Below are positions 14,423-21,682 of a DNA stretch of 30,373 nt, in pieces. The position numbers were made by a program, and so were the translations under genes. The DNA comes from Desulfobacteraceae bacterium (GTDB lineage: Bacteria; Desulfobacterota; DSM-4660; Desulfatiglandales; Desulfatiglandaceae), in the NCBI GenBank assembly GCA_011048855.1, contig DSCZ01000007.1, forward strand, positions 1 to 30,373, written 5' to 3'. The notes beneath the pieces are model-generated. The model worked only from the letters and a program-made list of their open reading frames with translations. It searched no databases and was not told the DNA's origin. Position 1 is the stretch's first letter. Every line of letters begins with the position of its first letter.

Positions 14423-14665
14423 TCACTCGGGAAGATCCTTAAAAAGGGAAGCCAACGTAGGCGAAAGAGCCTGCCTGTTGTCCTTGATCACTTTTATCGC
14501 ATCATAATCACATACCTGCACGCAGTTCCCGCACCCTTGGCAGTTTTCAGATCTCCCCACATACGCAAACCCTTCCACCATCTCCAAAACCGCTGCGGTG
14601 CAATTATCAACACATTCCTCACATCCTTTGCATTTCTCTTCATCTACAACCGGAACAAACGCCAT
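14423..14665 (-). CDS. Small 2x[4Fe-4S] ferredoxin
   Basis: An 80-aa protein with two CxxCxxCxxxC clusters, CKGCEECVDNC and CQGCGNCVQVC. In both, the proline that usually follows the last cysteine is replaced (T and D). It ends with a short charged tail. It is a soluble low-potential electron carrier. I start at the ATG at 14665 (MAFVPVVDEEKC), since the longer open frame runs back into the MBL gene. A purine-rich AAGGAG stretch lies about 13 nt upstream. It sits between the MBL hydrolase and RNA methyltransferase genes, and no dedicated partner is evident. Confidence 0.9.
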   Translation of the reverse strand: MAFVPVVDEEKCKGCEECVDNCTAAVLEMVEGFAYVGRSENCQGCGNCVQVCDYDAIKVIKDNRQALSPTLASLFKDLPE

Positions 14666-14738
14666 TTTATGCCTGCACTCCTTACCTCCTCCTGCTCCGG
14701 AAAAAAGGGCAGGTCCTAAATTACAAAATTCAACCGGC

Positions 14739-15569
14739 TCAGAACGTGACGGTATTGCCGGCGTTGTTAAAGAAAAACCGGTCACCAAACGCCCTGGCCA
14801 CCTCCATGGCAGCCGTAAGCCCGGTGCAGTGTGAAACGCCGATTTTCTCTACGCCCAGCTCCTTCAAGGCCTCGATTGTCCGGGCTACCTGTTCTTTGTT
14901 TTTCGGATAAAGATGCGTGCCGCCCAGCACAGCGTGCACCCGCTTCTCACCCGTTATTTTACGTGCATGAAGTATTGTGTTGATCATACCGCGGTGGGCG
15001 CAACCCAGCACGAGAACCAGCCCTTTCGAGGTTTCAGCTGCAAGGGCCAGATCGTCGGGAAAGGTATCGTGACGCAGGCCGCCGTCCTCCTGCACATAAA
15101 AAACAGGCTCCGGACCCTCAAAATCGGTCACCATGGGGACTTCTCCGGTGGTCGTAAGGCCTTCGGCCAGGCGTACAGGTTCCTTGTGAAGCGAAAACCG
15201 GGCGCGTCCCTCCAGATCAAGCCTGGAATAAGGAACTCCGTTATACATTGGGTTTTCAAAGTTCGCGCCGGTCTTGCACTTCCGCTCCCACACGGCGGGG
15301 TGGGCATAAATATCCACAGGGCCGGTTCTTCGCAGAACCTCAAAAAGACCACCGGTATGGTCGCGGTGCGCATGACTAAGCACAATGCGATCGATGGAAT
15401 TGAGATCAATCCCCAGGGTATCCGCATTACGCACCGCGGCGCACCTGGCGCCGGTATCCAGCAGGATCCTGGTTTCCCCGATCGTCACAAGCGCACTCCA
15501 TCCCCATTCGGCTTCGAAATTTATTCCGCTGACGGTGTTGTCGCAAAGCGTATGAACGGTTATGCTCAT
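14739..15569 (-). CDS. MBL-fold metallo-hydrolase (dihydropterin / RFAP-synthase-like family)
   Basis: A 276-aa metallo-beta-lactamase-fold protein. The metal site is SHAHRDHTGG (HxHxDH), with LLDTGA before it, LGCAHRGMINT in the middle and VSHCTGL near the end. This order (Cys-Ala-His after a G, and a late His in SHCTG) is that of the 7,8-dihydropterin-6-methyl-4-(ribofuranosyl)aminobenzene 5'-phosphate synthase-like family common in anaerobes. The true substrate is unknown for most members. The start is the ATG at 15569 with GGGAG 9 nt upstream. The upstream in-frame TTG is less likely. It appears to be the first gene of the minus-strand cluster that ends with the aminopeptidase. Confidence 0.88.
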   Translation of the reverse strand: MSITVHTLCDNTVSGINFEAEWGWSALVTIGETRILLDTGARCAAVRNADTLGIDLNSIDRIVLSHAHRDHTGGLFEVLRRTGPVDIYAHPAVWERKCKTGANFENPMYNGVPYSRLDLEGRARFSLHKEPVRLAEGLTTTGEVPMVTDFEGPEPVFYVQEDGGLRHDTFPDDLALAAETSKGLVLVLGCAHRGMINTILHARKITGEKRVHAVLGGTHLYPKNKEQVARTIEALKELGVEKIGVSHCTGLTAAMEVARAFGDRFFFNNAGNTVTF

Positions 15570-15590
15570 CTTATAGTCTCCCTGTATCAA

Positions 15591-15600
15591 GTGTTAACAC
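15591..15600. promoter_or_regulatory. Perfect palindrome GTGTTAACAC upstream of the MBL gene
   Basis: A 10-bp perfect palindrome lies 22 bp upstream of the MBL hydrolase start. It could be an operator. The rest of the 15601-15786 gap contains an imperfect GC-rich dyad (CGCCGATCG / CGACCGGCG, starting at 15600) and no convincing gene. Confidence 0.25.
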
Positions 15601-15786
15601 GCCGATCGGTGCAGTTACTCGACCGGCGCCAAGTTGGCACTGAGCATACTCCAGTCCTCCCCGCCCGCGCAAGTGTTAGAGTCCTGACCGTTCATGAATA
15701 AAGGCTGCGGCGGGGGGTTTTTAACGTTGAATTTATACGGCTACTGCTCTGTTGAAGTTATCTCTCTGCTCTGTTATTGGATAGAA

Positions 15787-16716
15787 ATGAAAAGATACAG
15801 GGACTATGCAGGATATCTCAGGGAAATATTCGGGGAACGTGTCCAGAAAATCGCAATCGATGCAGCGATGAGCTGTCCCAACAGGGACGGGACCATTTCA
15901 TCGTCGGGATGCATCTTCTGTGACCGAAGGGGATCCGGAACGGGACTCATGTTAGATAAGGGGATGAGCCCGACCGAGCAGATAATCCGGGCCAAAGCTT
16001 ATCTCACCCGGCGCTACGGTGCCCGGAAATTCATTGCGTACCTCCAGTCTTTTACAAACACCTACGGTCCGTTTGAGCGACTCAAAAGGCTTTATGACGA
16101 GGTCATTTCGTTTCCCGAAATCGTGGGGTTGGCCGTAGGCACACGGCCCGACTGCGTCGATGAGCGGATACTGGATCTGCTCGCTTCGTACAATGAAAAT
16201 TATCTGGTCTGGGTAGAATACGGGCTTCAATCAGCCCACGACGGCACGCTTGCCAGGATCAACCGCGGGCACGACGCGGGATGTTTTGCAAAAAGTGTGG
16301 AGGCCGCCGCACAAAAAGGAATCAAGGTATGCGCTCACGTGATATTGGGTCTTCCAGGTGAAAGTCCTGAAATGATGCTCGAAACCGCCCGGTTTCTTTC
16401 GTGCTGTGCGGTCGATGGAATCAAGATACACCTGCTGTATGTAACACGTGGGACGGTGCTGGAGAAGATGCACAGAAACGGAGAATTCCGGTGCCTTGAA
16501 CAAAGGGAATACGTGGACCTCGTCGTCCGTTTCCTGGAAATTCTACCGGAAAAAATGGTTATTCAGCGACTGACCGGAGACCCCCCCGGGGGGGAGCTGT
16601 TGGTTCCTGCCTGGGCCCGCGACAAAAACACGACACTCACCTTGATCCGCAGGGAACTCGAGGTTAGAGATACCTGCCAGGGCAGAAAGACCCCGGTCAA
16701 CCGAGGTCTTCCATGA
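15787..16716 (+). CDS. Radical SAM protein, TIGR01212/YhcC family
   Basis: A 309-aa protein whose first domain carries the family's cluster motif CPNRDGTISSSGCIFC (C30, C42, C45). This is the C-x11-C-x2-C spacing typical of YhcC and the Elp3-like subgroup. Further family marks are YLQSFTNTYGP, VGTRPDCVDE, EYGLQSAHDGTLARINRGHD, HVILGLPGES and IHLLYVTRGT. The end carries TGDPPGGELLVPAWARDK. The ATG at 15787 matches the usual N-terminus, and the open frame upstream of it is not family-like. The Shine-Dalgarno is weak (GGAT). The reaction of YhcC proteins is not firmly established; tRNA modification has been suggested for relatives. It overlaps the 3' end of fabD by 20 nt, convergently. Confidence 0.92.
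   Translation: MKRYRDYAGYLREIFGERVQKIAIDAAMSCPNRDGTISSSGCIFCDRRGSGTGLMLDKGMSPTEQIIRAKAYLTRRYGARKFIAYLQSFTNTYGPFERLKRLYDEVISFPEIVGLAVGTRPDCVDERILDLLASYNENYLVWVEYGLQSAHDGTLARINRGHDAGCFAKSVEAAAQKGIKVCAHVILGLPGESPEMMLETARFLSCCAVDGIKIHLLYVTRGTVLEKMHRNGEFRCLEQREYVDLVVRFLEILPEKMVIQRLTGDPPGGELLVPAWARDKNTTLTLIRRELEVRDTCQGRKTPVNRGLP
16581..16594. repeat. C7G7 palindrome inside the radical SAM gene
   Basis: Seven C are followed by seven G within codons for D-P-P-G-G-E. It is a perfect 14-bp GC palindrome and a possible slippage or hairpin site. The reading frame and the family motif continue normally across it, so the gene as read is intact. Confidence 0.85.
16689..16708. terminator. Possible hairpin at the radical SAM / fabD convergent ends
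   Basis: GACCCCGG-TCAA-CCGAGGTC forms an 8-bp stem with one mismatch across the overlapping stop regions of the two convergent genes. A U-tract is absent on both strands, so it is at best a weak bidirectional terminator. Confidence 0.3.
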
Positions 16717-17638
16717 AACGATCGAGGCTTTCGATATCCTGAACGTTGTAAAACGCTGCATTCGAATCGGGAGGGAGAATTTTTTTAACCAGGCCGGTGA
16801 GTACATTTTTCGGCCCTATCTCCACGTATGCGGTGACCCCGTCAGCGGCCATACGCCGCACAGTGTCGTACCACAGTACAGGGTTGACAAGCTGACCGGC
16901 CATCATGTCCTTGATCTTCACGGGATCCGATTCAGCCTCGGCGGTTGCGTTGAAAATCATCAGGCTCTGCGGCGAACTGAAAGTAATATTTTCCATGAAT
17001 TCCCTGAATTCGGAGACCCCGTCAGCCATCAGCCTGCTGTGCCAGGCACCGCTGACTTTCAACGGAACGGCTCTTGCCTTCATTTCCTTGGCAGCTGATA
17101 CGGCACGCTTAAGAGCATCCTCCTCACCGGTGATCACCACCTGCCCGGCTGCGTTGTGATTCGCAACATCCAGCACTCCTGGATCCCCCGCATCTTTTAC
17201 GATTCGGCGCACCGAATCCAGATCGAGCCCTATCACCGCGGCCATGCCTCCAGGGTGAGCCAGGGCTTCACGGTGCATCAATTCCCCCCGTTTCCTGGCC
17301 AATCTGAGAGCATCCGTAAAATCAACCACACCGGCCGACGCGAGCGCGGCGTATTCCCCCACGCTGTGACCTGCCGACACATAGGGTTCCACACCACGCT
17401 CCTTCAGCACGCCTAGAATGGCGAGATCCACCGCGATAACCGCCGGCTGAAGTGTATCGGTGACTGTGAGTTCCTCGAGCGGTCCATCGAAACAAAGCGA
17501 CGATATGGATTTTTCGCAGATCCGGTCGGCGGTGGCGAAAACCTCACGAGCGCTGGAGAATGCTTCCGCAAAATCCTTCCCCATGCCCACATATTGCGAC
17601 CCCTGGCCGGGGAACAAAAAAGCCGTTCTGCCGGTCAT
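16697..17638 (-). CDS. fabD: Malonyl-CoA:ACP transacylase
   Basis: A 313-aa enzyme that loads malonyl groups on acyl carrier protein for fatty-acid synthesis. It has GQGSQ (11-15), the nucleophile S92 in GHSVGE, R117 and H200 in GAWHSRL, matching the E. coli FabD layout almost residue for residue, plus ANHNAAGQVVITG. The length is typical. It is separated from other fab genes; its neighbour upstream is an unknown 185-aa gene whose stop overlaps the fabD ATG by 4 nt (ATGA). GGGGGTG precedes the ATG. Confidence 0.97.
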   Translation of the reverse strand: MTGRTAFLFPGQGSQYVGMGKDFAEAFSSAREVFATADRICEKSISSLCFDGPLEELTVTDTLQPAVIAVDLAILGVLKERGVEPYVSAGHSVGEYAALASAGVVDFTDALRLARKRGELMHREALAHPGGMAAVIGLDLDSVRRIVKDAGDPGVLDVANHNAAGQVVITGEEDALKRAVSAAKEMKARAVPLKVSGAWHSRLMADGVSEFREFMENITFSSPQSLMIFNATAEAESDPVKIKDMMAGQLVNPVLWYDTVRRMAADGVTAYVEIGPKNVLTGLVKKILPPDSNAAFYNVQDIESLDRFMEDLG

Positions 17639-18192
17639 CGCACCCCCTGTTTCTGCATATCGCCGAGTTTTTTCCTGGTCAGTTCCTCCGCAGCCAGATC
17701 GTATTCCCTGGAACCGGGCACCAGGGAAGTATTGGCCGCAAGTTCCGCCGTGATCTCCTCTTCTGTACGTTCGAACCGAGCGTTGATCTCGCTGAATACC
17801 GAATTCACGATGCTGTAGACTTCTTCATCAGTACCGTAAATATCAATGACGCTGGGATCTCCTATCATCACCTCCAGCAGATACTGTGTGATATACAGCG
17901 AATATGGATTCGGACGTGGGACGAGGCTTCTCAAAGGGGCGATGAAATAATCGAAATCAAACTGTGATGAATTCAATGCCTTTTTGAGGCCTTTCAACAA
18001 AGCGTCGGATACGGCAGCCGTGTTGTCGGTTTCGAGAACCTTTTTCATCAACAGTGTCTGCAACAGTTTATTGTGAATTTCAGGCAGCTTGTATCTGAAA
18101 AACCTGTCCCTCTGGTATGCCTGCTGCCTCTCCTGCCTTTCCAGGTGTTTCAGGAGGCGCTCCTGAACTCTTCCGCTGTCTCTGGGTTGCAT
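17635..18192 (-). CDS. Unknown conserved-looking protein, 185 aa
   Basis: I do not recognise a family. The N-terminus (about 1-45) is rich in R, Q, E and K and probably helical or coiled-coil (VQERLLKHLERQERQQAYQRD). A middle part has FDFDYFIAPLRSLVPRPNPYSLYITQYLLEVMI and DIYGTDEEVYSIVNSVFSEINARFERTEEEI. There is no signal peptide, membrane helix or cysteine. The stop overlaps the fabD start by 4 nt, so the two are translationally coupled, and an FmdB zinc ribbon lies upstream. The coupling suggests a link with fatty-acid or envelope synthesis, but this is only context. Confidence 0.85.
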   Translation of the reverse strand: MQPRDSGRVQERLLKHLERQERQQAYQRDRFFRYKLPEIHNKLLQTLLMKKVLETDNTAAVSDALLKGLKKALNSSQFDFDYFIAPLRSLVPRPNPYSLYITQYLLEVMIGDPSVIDIYGTDEEVYSIVNSVFSEINARFERTEEEITAELAANTSLVPGSREYDLAAEELTRKKLGDMQKQGVR

Positions 18193-18239
18193 ATTTGAGC
18201 CCTTTATTATGAAACGATCGGCTGGATTCCCGCCTCGAT

Positions 18240-18524
18240 TTACTCCTCGGCCTTTTTTGTGCCAGTCGAAGTCGTAGGTCCAGATGGCTTTTCGGGTTTG
18301 CCTGAACTGTCAGGCTGGCCGGACGGCTTGGCATTTCCGGACGATTTACCCGCATAATCGGTAACATACCACCCAGAACCCTTTAAATGAAACGAATTCT
18401 GGGAAATCAATTTCTTGAGTTTACCACCGCACTCATCGCATTCGCACAGTGGGTCTTCGGAAAACTTCTGCCACGCTTCAGTGATTCGTCCACATTTCGT
18501 ACATGCATATTCATAAATAGGCAT
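18240..18524 (-). CDS. FmdB-family zinc-ribbon protein
   Basis: A 94-aa protein beginning MPIYEYACTKCGRITEAW, the standard FmdB start. The zinc ribbon is CxxC (ACTKCG) and CECDECGG, followed by LKKLIS and a GS-rich, charged tail (about 55-94) that looks disordered. Family members are often annotated as putative regulators, but their function is not established. The start is the ATG at 18524, which has AGGAGGT at about 9 nt; an in-frame TTG two codons earlier is too close to it. Confidence 0.92.
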   Translation of the reverse strand: MPIYEYACTKCGRITEAWQKFSEDPLCECDECGGKLKKLISQNSFHLKGSGWYVTDYAGKSSGNAKPSGQPDSSGKPEKPSGPTTSTGTKKAEE

Positions 18525-18551
18525 ACTCAATCCACCTCCTGACGATTTTAT

Positions 18552-19094
18552 CTATTGCACACCCTCACCCGTCGAATCGGCGCATATCCGGTGACCCCGG
18601 TATGAATTCAAAACATAGCCTAGAGCGGGCATCGGCAGTTTATCAAGTATCTGGTGGGTGGTGTCGTGAACCACCCTTTCTTCCTTTTCCCGGTTTTCAG
18701 GTCCTACTATAAACCGTTGCAAAAAGCTGGAAAACCTTACGATATGAACCAGTTCATGGGTGAAGACGTAAACCAGCAGTGGAAGCAGCTCCAAACTACT
18801 GTCACGTAAAACTGCTTCCATGATTCGATGGTCCTGGAGACATATGAAATAATAATCCCGCCTCGAAGACGGAACCAACAAAGTCTCCTCGGCATGGTAA
18901 CCCTTGTGAAGCACGGCGAATGCCCACTCGGGAGCCTCTCCGCACACCCATGAAGAAACGGTCTTAACCTCGTAACGGTGGCGGTTCCATTGAGCGGAGG
19001 AAAACTTGAAAAAATTGATTGTGGAATCCTCCGCGATATCGAGAGCCTCACTCACCGTGTTGAGATTGTCCGGTTCGAATTCATACGTAACCAT
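18552..19094 (-). CDS. Unknown protein with HELVH motif, possible zinc metalloprotease
   Basis: A 180-aa protein. The motif FTHELVHIVRF (112-122) fits HExxH of zincin metalloproteases and follows a hydrophobic helix (LELLPLLVYV, 101-110). Candidate third ligands downstream are E139, H143 and H147 in EERVVHDTTHQIL. The N-terminal part (1-100) contains WVCGEAPEWAFAVLHKGYHAEETLLV and SSRRDYYFICLQDH, possibly a beta domain. There is no signal peptide. The open frame extends upstream through the tRNA, but that part cannot be coding, so I start at the ATG at 19094. No good Shine-Dalgarno is visible, so the start is uncertain. It is followed within 30 nt by the FmdB gene. Confidence 0.78.
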   Translation of the reverse strand: MVTYEFEPDNLNTVSEALDIAEDSTINFFKFSSAQWNRHRYEVKTVSSWVCGEAPEWAFAVLHKGYHAEETLLVPSSRRDYYFICLQDHRIMEAVLRDSSLELLPLLVYVFTHELVHIVRFSSFLQRFIVGPENREKEERVVHDTTHQILDKLPMPALGYVLNSYRGHRICADSTGEGVQ

Positions 19095-19269
19095 CAATAG
19101 GCACCCGACCGCTGATTTACAGACTTCCTCACCGACCAATTGTCGGCCCCCTGCACGGTTCCGGTTAAGCTGACTGCCGCATGGGCAGGCAAAACCCGGG
19201 ACTCCACTCTGAGATAACGGATCTGACCCGAAGAAATTAAGGACGGAAGGAAAAATGTCAATAAAAAAA

Positions 19270-19346
19270 TGGTGGCGGTGACTGGACTCGAACCAGTGAC
19301 TCTGCGGATATGAGCCGCATGCTCTGACCGACTGAGCTACACCGCC
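19270..19346 (-). tRNA. tRNA-Met (CAU)
   Basis: 77 nt including an encoded CCA. The acceptor is GGCGGTG/CACCGCC, the D arm is AGCTCAGTCGGTCAGAGC, the anticodon arm is TGCGG-CTCATAT-CCGCA with anticodon CAT, and the T arm is ACTGG-TTCGAGT-CCAGT. G1-C72 pairing rules out the initiator tRNA. Elongator Met is most likely. The lysidine-modified tRNA-Ile2, which also has CAU, cannot be completely excluded by eye. A T7 tract follows the CCA and could act as its terminator. Confidence 0.93.
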
Positions 19347-19375
19347 ATTGCCCATCAGGTTTCCCGAATGGGCAC

Positions 19376-19403
19376 AATCTATTGTTTTTTAAATTTTTGT
19401 CAA
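19376..19403 (-). promoter_or_regulatory. Sigma-70-type promoter of the tRNA gene
   Basis: On the minus strand TTGACA (19403-19398), a 16-nt spacer and TAGATT (19381-19376) lie about 30 nt before the tRNA. The predicted start falls in an inverted repeat TGCCCAT/ATGGGCA (19349-19374) that would be part of the tRNA 5' leader removed by RNase P. Confidence 0.6.
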
Positions 19404-19428
19404 CCAAATAATCGCAACCAAATAATCG
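19401..19428. repeat. 14-bp tandem duplication after etfA
   Basis: CAACCAAATAATCG occurs twice head to tail (19401-19414 and 19415-19428), between the etfA stop and the tRNA promoter, and the first copy enters its -35 box. Confidence 0.9.
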
Positions 19429-19431
19429 CTG

Positions 19432-20415
19432 CTACAAAATCTTTTTGACCTCTTCGGTCAAAGCCGGAACGACGTCGAAAAGATCCGCTACAACGCCATA
19501 GTCCGCCCTCTGAAAAATAGGCGCGTCGGGATCCTTGTTTATAGCTACGATGTACTTTGAAGTCCCCATACCGGCAAGATGCTGGATCGCACCTGAGATC
19601 CCGCACGCTATATAGAGGTTCGGAGACACCACCTTGCCGGTCTGCCCCACCTGATCTGCATGAGGCCGCCAGCCCGCATCCACCGCTGAACGCGAAGCCC
19701 CGACCGCCGCGCCTATCAAAGCTGCCAGCTCTTCGAGTATCGCATAATTCTCCGGACCCTTCATTCCCCTTCCGCCGGATACAATCTTGTCCGCTTCCGT
19801 GAGGTCGATTTTCCCGCTTTCATCCGCCAGGACCTCAACAACACGTGTCTTCAATTCTGCGTCGTCGAGCTTGAATTCGGCATCAACAACTTCACAGGAC
19901 CTGCCGGCATCCAGTTCTGCTATGCTCATTACGTTCGGCCGAGCGGTGGCTATCCGAAAACCACCGGCCGGAAAGCCGAGCTTCACATACGCCTTGCCGG
20001 CATAAATCGGTCGGACGGCAACGAATTCCCCGTCTTCAATGCTGAAAGCCGTACAGTCCTGCGCCATGCCGGCCTCCAGCCTCGCGGAAAGCCTGCCTGC
20101 AAGGTCCTTGCCCTGAACTGAGGCCCCCATAAGCACAACCCCTTGTTCCGCCGCCGACAAAATCTGGCTGAGAACCGATGTATAGGCGTCCGTCGTATAG
20201 GTCTCCAACCGCGGATCGTCCGCGACGATCACTCTGTCCGCGCCGTATTGAGCGAGCACCGCGGCCTTGTCTTTCATACCAGCCCCCAGCACTATGGCCG
20301 TAAGCTCTACCCCGAGCGCATCGGCGAGCCTCCTGCCTTCGCTCACGACTTCAAAAGTTATTTTACGAAATTCACCGTCCCTCTGTTCAGCAATAGTCCA
20401 TACACCCTGTGCCAT
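19432..20415 (-). CDS. etfA: Electron transfer flavoprotein alpha subunit
   Basis: A 327-aa FAD-binding subunit that takes electrons from acyl-CoA dehydrogenases. The C-terminal FAD domain is typical: [64 protein letters not shown], and [28 protein letters not shown]. Its length and motifs fit the canonical (non-ferredoxin-fused) EtfA. GAGGAG lies about 10 nt before the ATG. It follows etfB by 48 nt. The ETF:quinone or FeS oxidoreductase partner is not adjacent; the hdr genes at the right edge are possible partners. Confidence 0.97.
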   Translation of the reverse strand: MAQGVWTIAEQRDGEFRKITFEVVSEGRRLADALGVELTAIVLGAGMKDKAAVLAQYGADRVIVADDPRLETYTTDAYTSVLSQILSAAEQGVVLMGASVQGKDLAGRLSARLEAGMAQDCTAFSIEDGEFVAVRPIYAGKAYVKLGFPAGGFRIATARPNVMSIAELDAGRSCEVVDAEFKLDDAELKTRVVEVLADESGKIDLTEADKIVSGGRGMKGPENYAILEELAALIGAAVGASRSAVDAGWRPHADQVGQTGKVVSPNLYIACGISGAIQHLAGMGTSKYIVAINKDPDAPIFQRADYGVVADLFDVVPALTEEVKKIL

Positions 20416-20463
20416 TGTCTTATCTCTCCTCGTCTGTTATTGAGGGTTGATCCACAAAGTTCT

Positions 20464-21258
20464 TTAGATGACCTTGGCCTCTTCATGAAGCAGCCTGGCC
20501 AGTTCCGCGGCTTTCTCCCGGGCGCTTTCCCCTTCGATGATCCTGCCGGGGGCTCTTTCCGGTGGAGGCGTCAACTCCAGAACCTTCAGCTTTCTTGCTC
20601 CTTCACCGGCGGTTTCGGCGTCCAGGCCCAGATCGGCCAGATTCTTTTCTTCCAGAGGTTTCTTCTTTGCTTTCATTATACCTGGAAGCGATGCATACCT
20701 GGGTTCATTCAATCCCTTCTGCGCGGTGATCAAAGCCGGCAGTTCGGCTTCCAGGACCAGCGTACATCCTTCGACCGGGCGATGGACCCGCACCGATTTG
20801 GCATCCTCGACAACCTCGACCTTAACAGCAAGAGAGACCTGGGGTATTCCCAGAAACTCGGCGACAGCCGCCCCGACGACCCCCAGGTCATCATCCACAC
20901 CTCGTTGACCTGTAAATATCAAATCGAAATCCAGATTCTTTATGACCGAAGCAAGAATCCTGGCCACAGCGAGGGAATCGCTCCCGGCAATGGCTTCGTC
21001 ATTGACAAGGATGCCTTTGTCGGCCCCCATGGCAAGAGCCGTTCTAATGGCCTCGGTGACCCGCTTGGGCCCGACCCCGACCACGGTGACCTCACCACCG
21101 AATTTTTCTTTGAGTCTTAATGCTTCTTCGACACCGAACTCGTCATAAGGATTCATGACCCATTTCAAGTCATCAGTAACGATTGATTTTTTATCCGCCG
21201 CCACCTTTATTCGACTCTCGGTATCGGGGACTTGCTTCAAACACACTATGATGTTCAC
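20464..21258 (-). CDS. etfB: Electron transfer flavoprotein beta subunit
   Basis: A 264-aa subunit carrying the EtfB signature: NIIVCLKQVPDTESRIKV at the start, WVMNPYDEFGVEEALRLKEKFGGEVTVVGVGP, and DLIFTGQRGVDDDLGVVGAAVAEFLGIPQVS. It pairs with EtfA. The start is best placed at a GTG (21258) with GGAGG 6 nt upstream. The ATG two codons earlier touches the Shine-Dalgarno, leaving no room for initiation, and the longer frame upstream is not family-like. It is divergent from the livK operon, and the two share a promoter region. Confidence 0.96.
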   Translation of the reverse strand: MNIIVCLKQVPDTESRIKVAADKKSIVTDDLKWVMNPYDEFGVEEALRLKEKFGGEVTVVGVGPKRVTEAIRTALAMGADKGILVNDEAIAGSDSLAVARILASVIKNLDFDLIFTGQRGVDDDLGVVGAAVAEFLGIPQVSLAVKVEVVEDAKSVRVHRPVEGCTLVLEAELPALITAQKGLNEPRYASLPGIMKAKKKPLEEKNLADLGLDAETAGEGARKLKVLELTPPPERAPGRIIEGESAREKAAELARLLHEEAKVI

Positions 21259-21307
21259 TTTCATCCTCCTTTCAACGTCCGACGCTTCCGTAAAAAACCC
21301 ACCAACC

Positions 21308-21321
21308 ACCTTCCGGTCGGT
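21308..21321. promoter_or_regulatory. TetR-type palindromic operator candidate at the etfB promoter
   Basis: ACCTTCCGGTCGGT is an imperfect palindrome (5 of 7 pairs) that differs at one defined position from the ACCnACCGGTnGGT pattern I associate with TetR-family regulators of acyl-CoA catabolism genes. It sits on the predicted transcription start of etfB, an ideal place for repression. No tetR gene is in the window. Confidence 0.4.
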
Positions 21322-21350
21322 TTAATATCACAGTGTTTTTGTCTTGACAA
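21322..21350 (-). promoter_or_regulatory. Sigma-70-type promoter of etfBA
   Basis: On the minus strand TTGTCA (21350-21345), a 17-nt spacer and TATTAA (21327-21322) lead to a start near 21315, about 57 nt before the etfB GTG. The -35 box overlaps the -35 of the divergent promoter. Confidence 0.55.
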
Positions 21351-21371
21351 TACCCCACACGCCAATATACT
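21344..21371 (+). promoter_or_regulatory. Sigma-70-type promoter facing the liv / acyl-CoA ligase operon
   Basis: TTGACA (21344-21349), 16 nt, TATACT (21366-21371). This is the best sigma-70 match in the window. The start near 21378 leaves a leader of about 305 nt before livK. The leader holds no convincing gene, and a second promoter closer to livK may exist. Confidence 0.6.
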
Positions 21372-21581
21372 TGACAGCCGTATGGGTTTTGCATTACGTT
21401 ATGAGCCGTCATTTGATGGAGTGAAAAAAAGGTATAAAATTGTTCATTTTCGAGTTTTCGGGTGTTCCCATAAACTGGTTGATACCTGAGCCTTCATAAG
21501 CTTTCAAAAATCAATGTACATGCCGCCGTTCGTGTGAGATTGTTCCTCCGCCGAAACCGACTGATTCAACTGCGTTATCGT

Positions 21582-21598
21582 TGCGAAAGGGTTTCGCA
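21582..21598. promoter_or_regulatory. Inverted repeat TGCGAAA-GGG-TTTCGCA in the livK leader
   Basis: A perfect 7-bp dyad with a 3-nt centre lies about 85 bp before livK. It could be an operator (GCGAAA/TTTCGC type) or a short RNA hairpin. The remaining leader sequence (21372-21682) shows nothing else I can support. Confidence 0.35.
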
Positions 21599-21682
21599 GC
21601 CAAATTATAGACTTCCGGGGTGAACAAAAATTATTAGAGTACTCCGGATTCCAGTTAAATTCAGAAAAACAAGGAGGAGGTC

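Noticed and set aside
19095..19355. N-terminal extension of the HELVH protein frame across the tRNA
   Set aside because: Its first 30 codons are the tRNA-Met gene sequence itself, so they cannot be the protein's real start.
20143..21120. 325-aa open frame on the plus strand
   Set aside because: It is antisense to etfA and etfB, with no ribosome binding site or recognisable domain.
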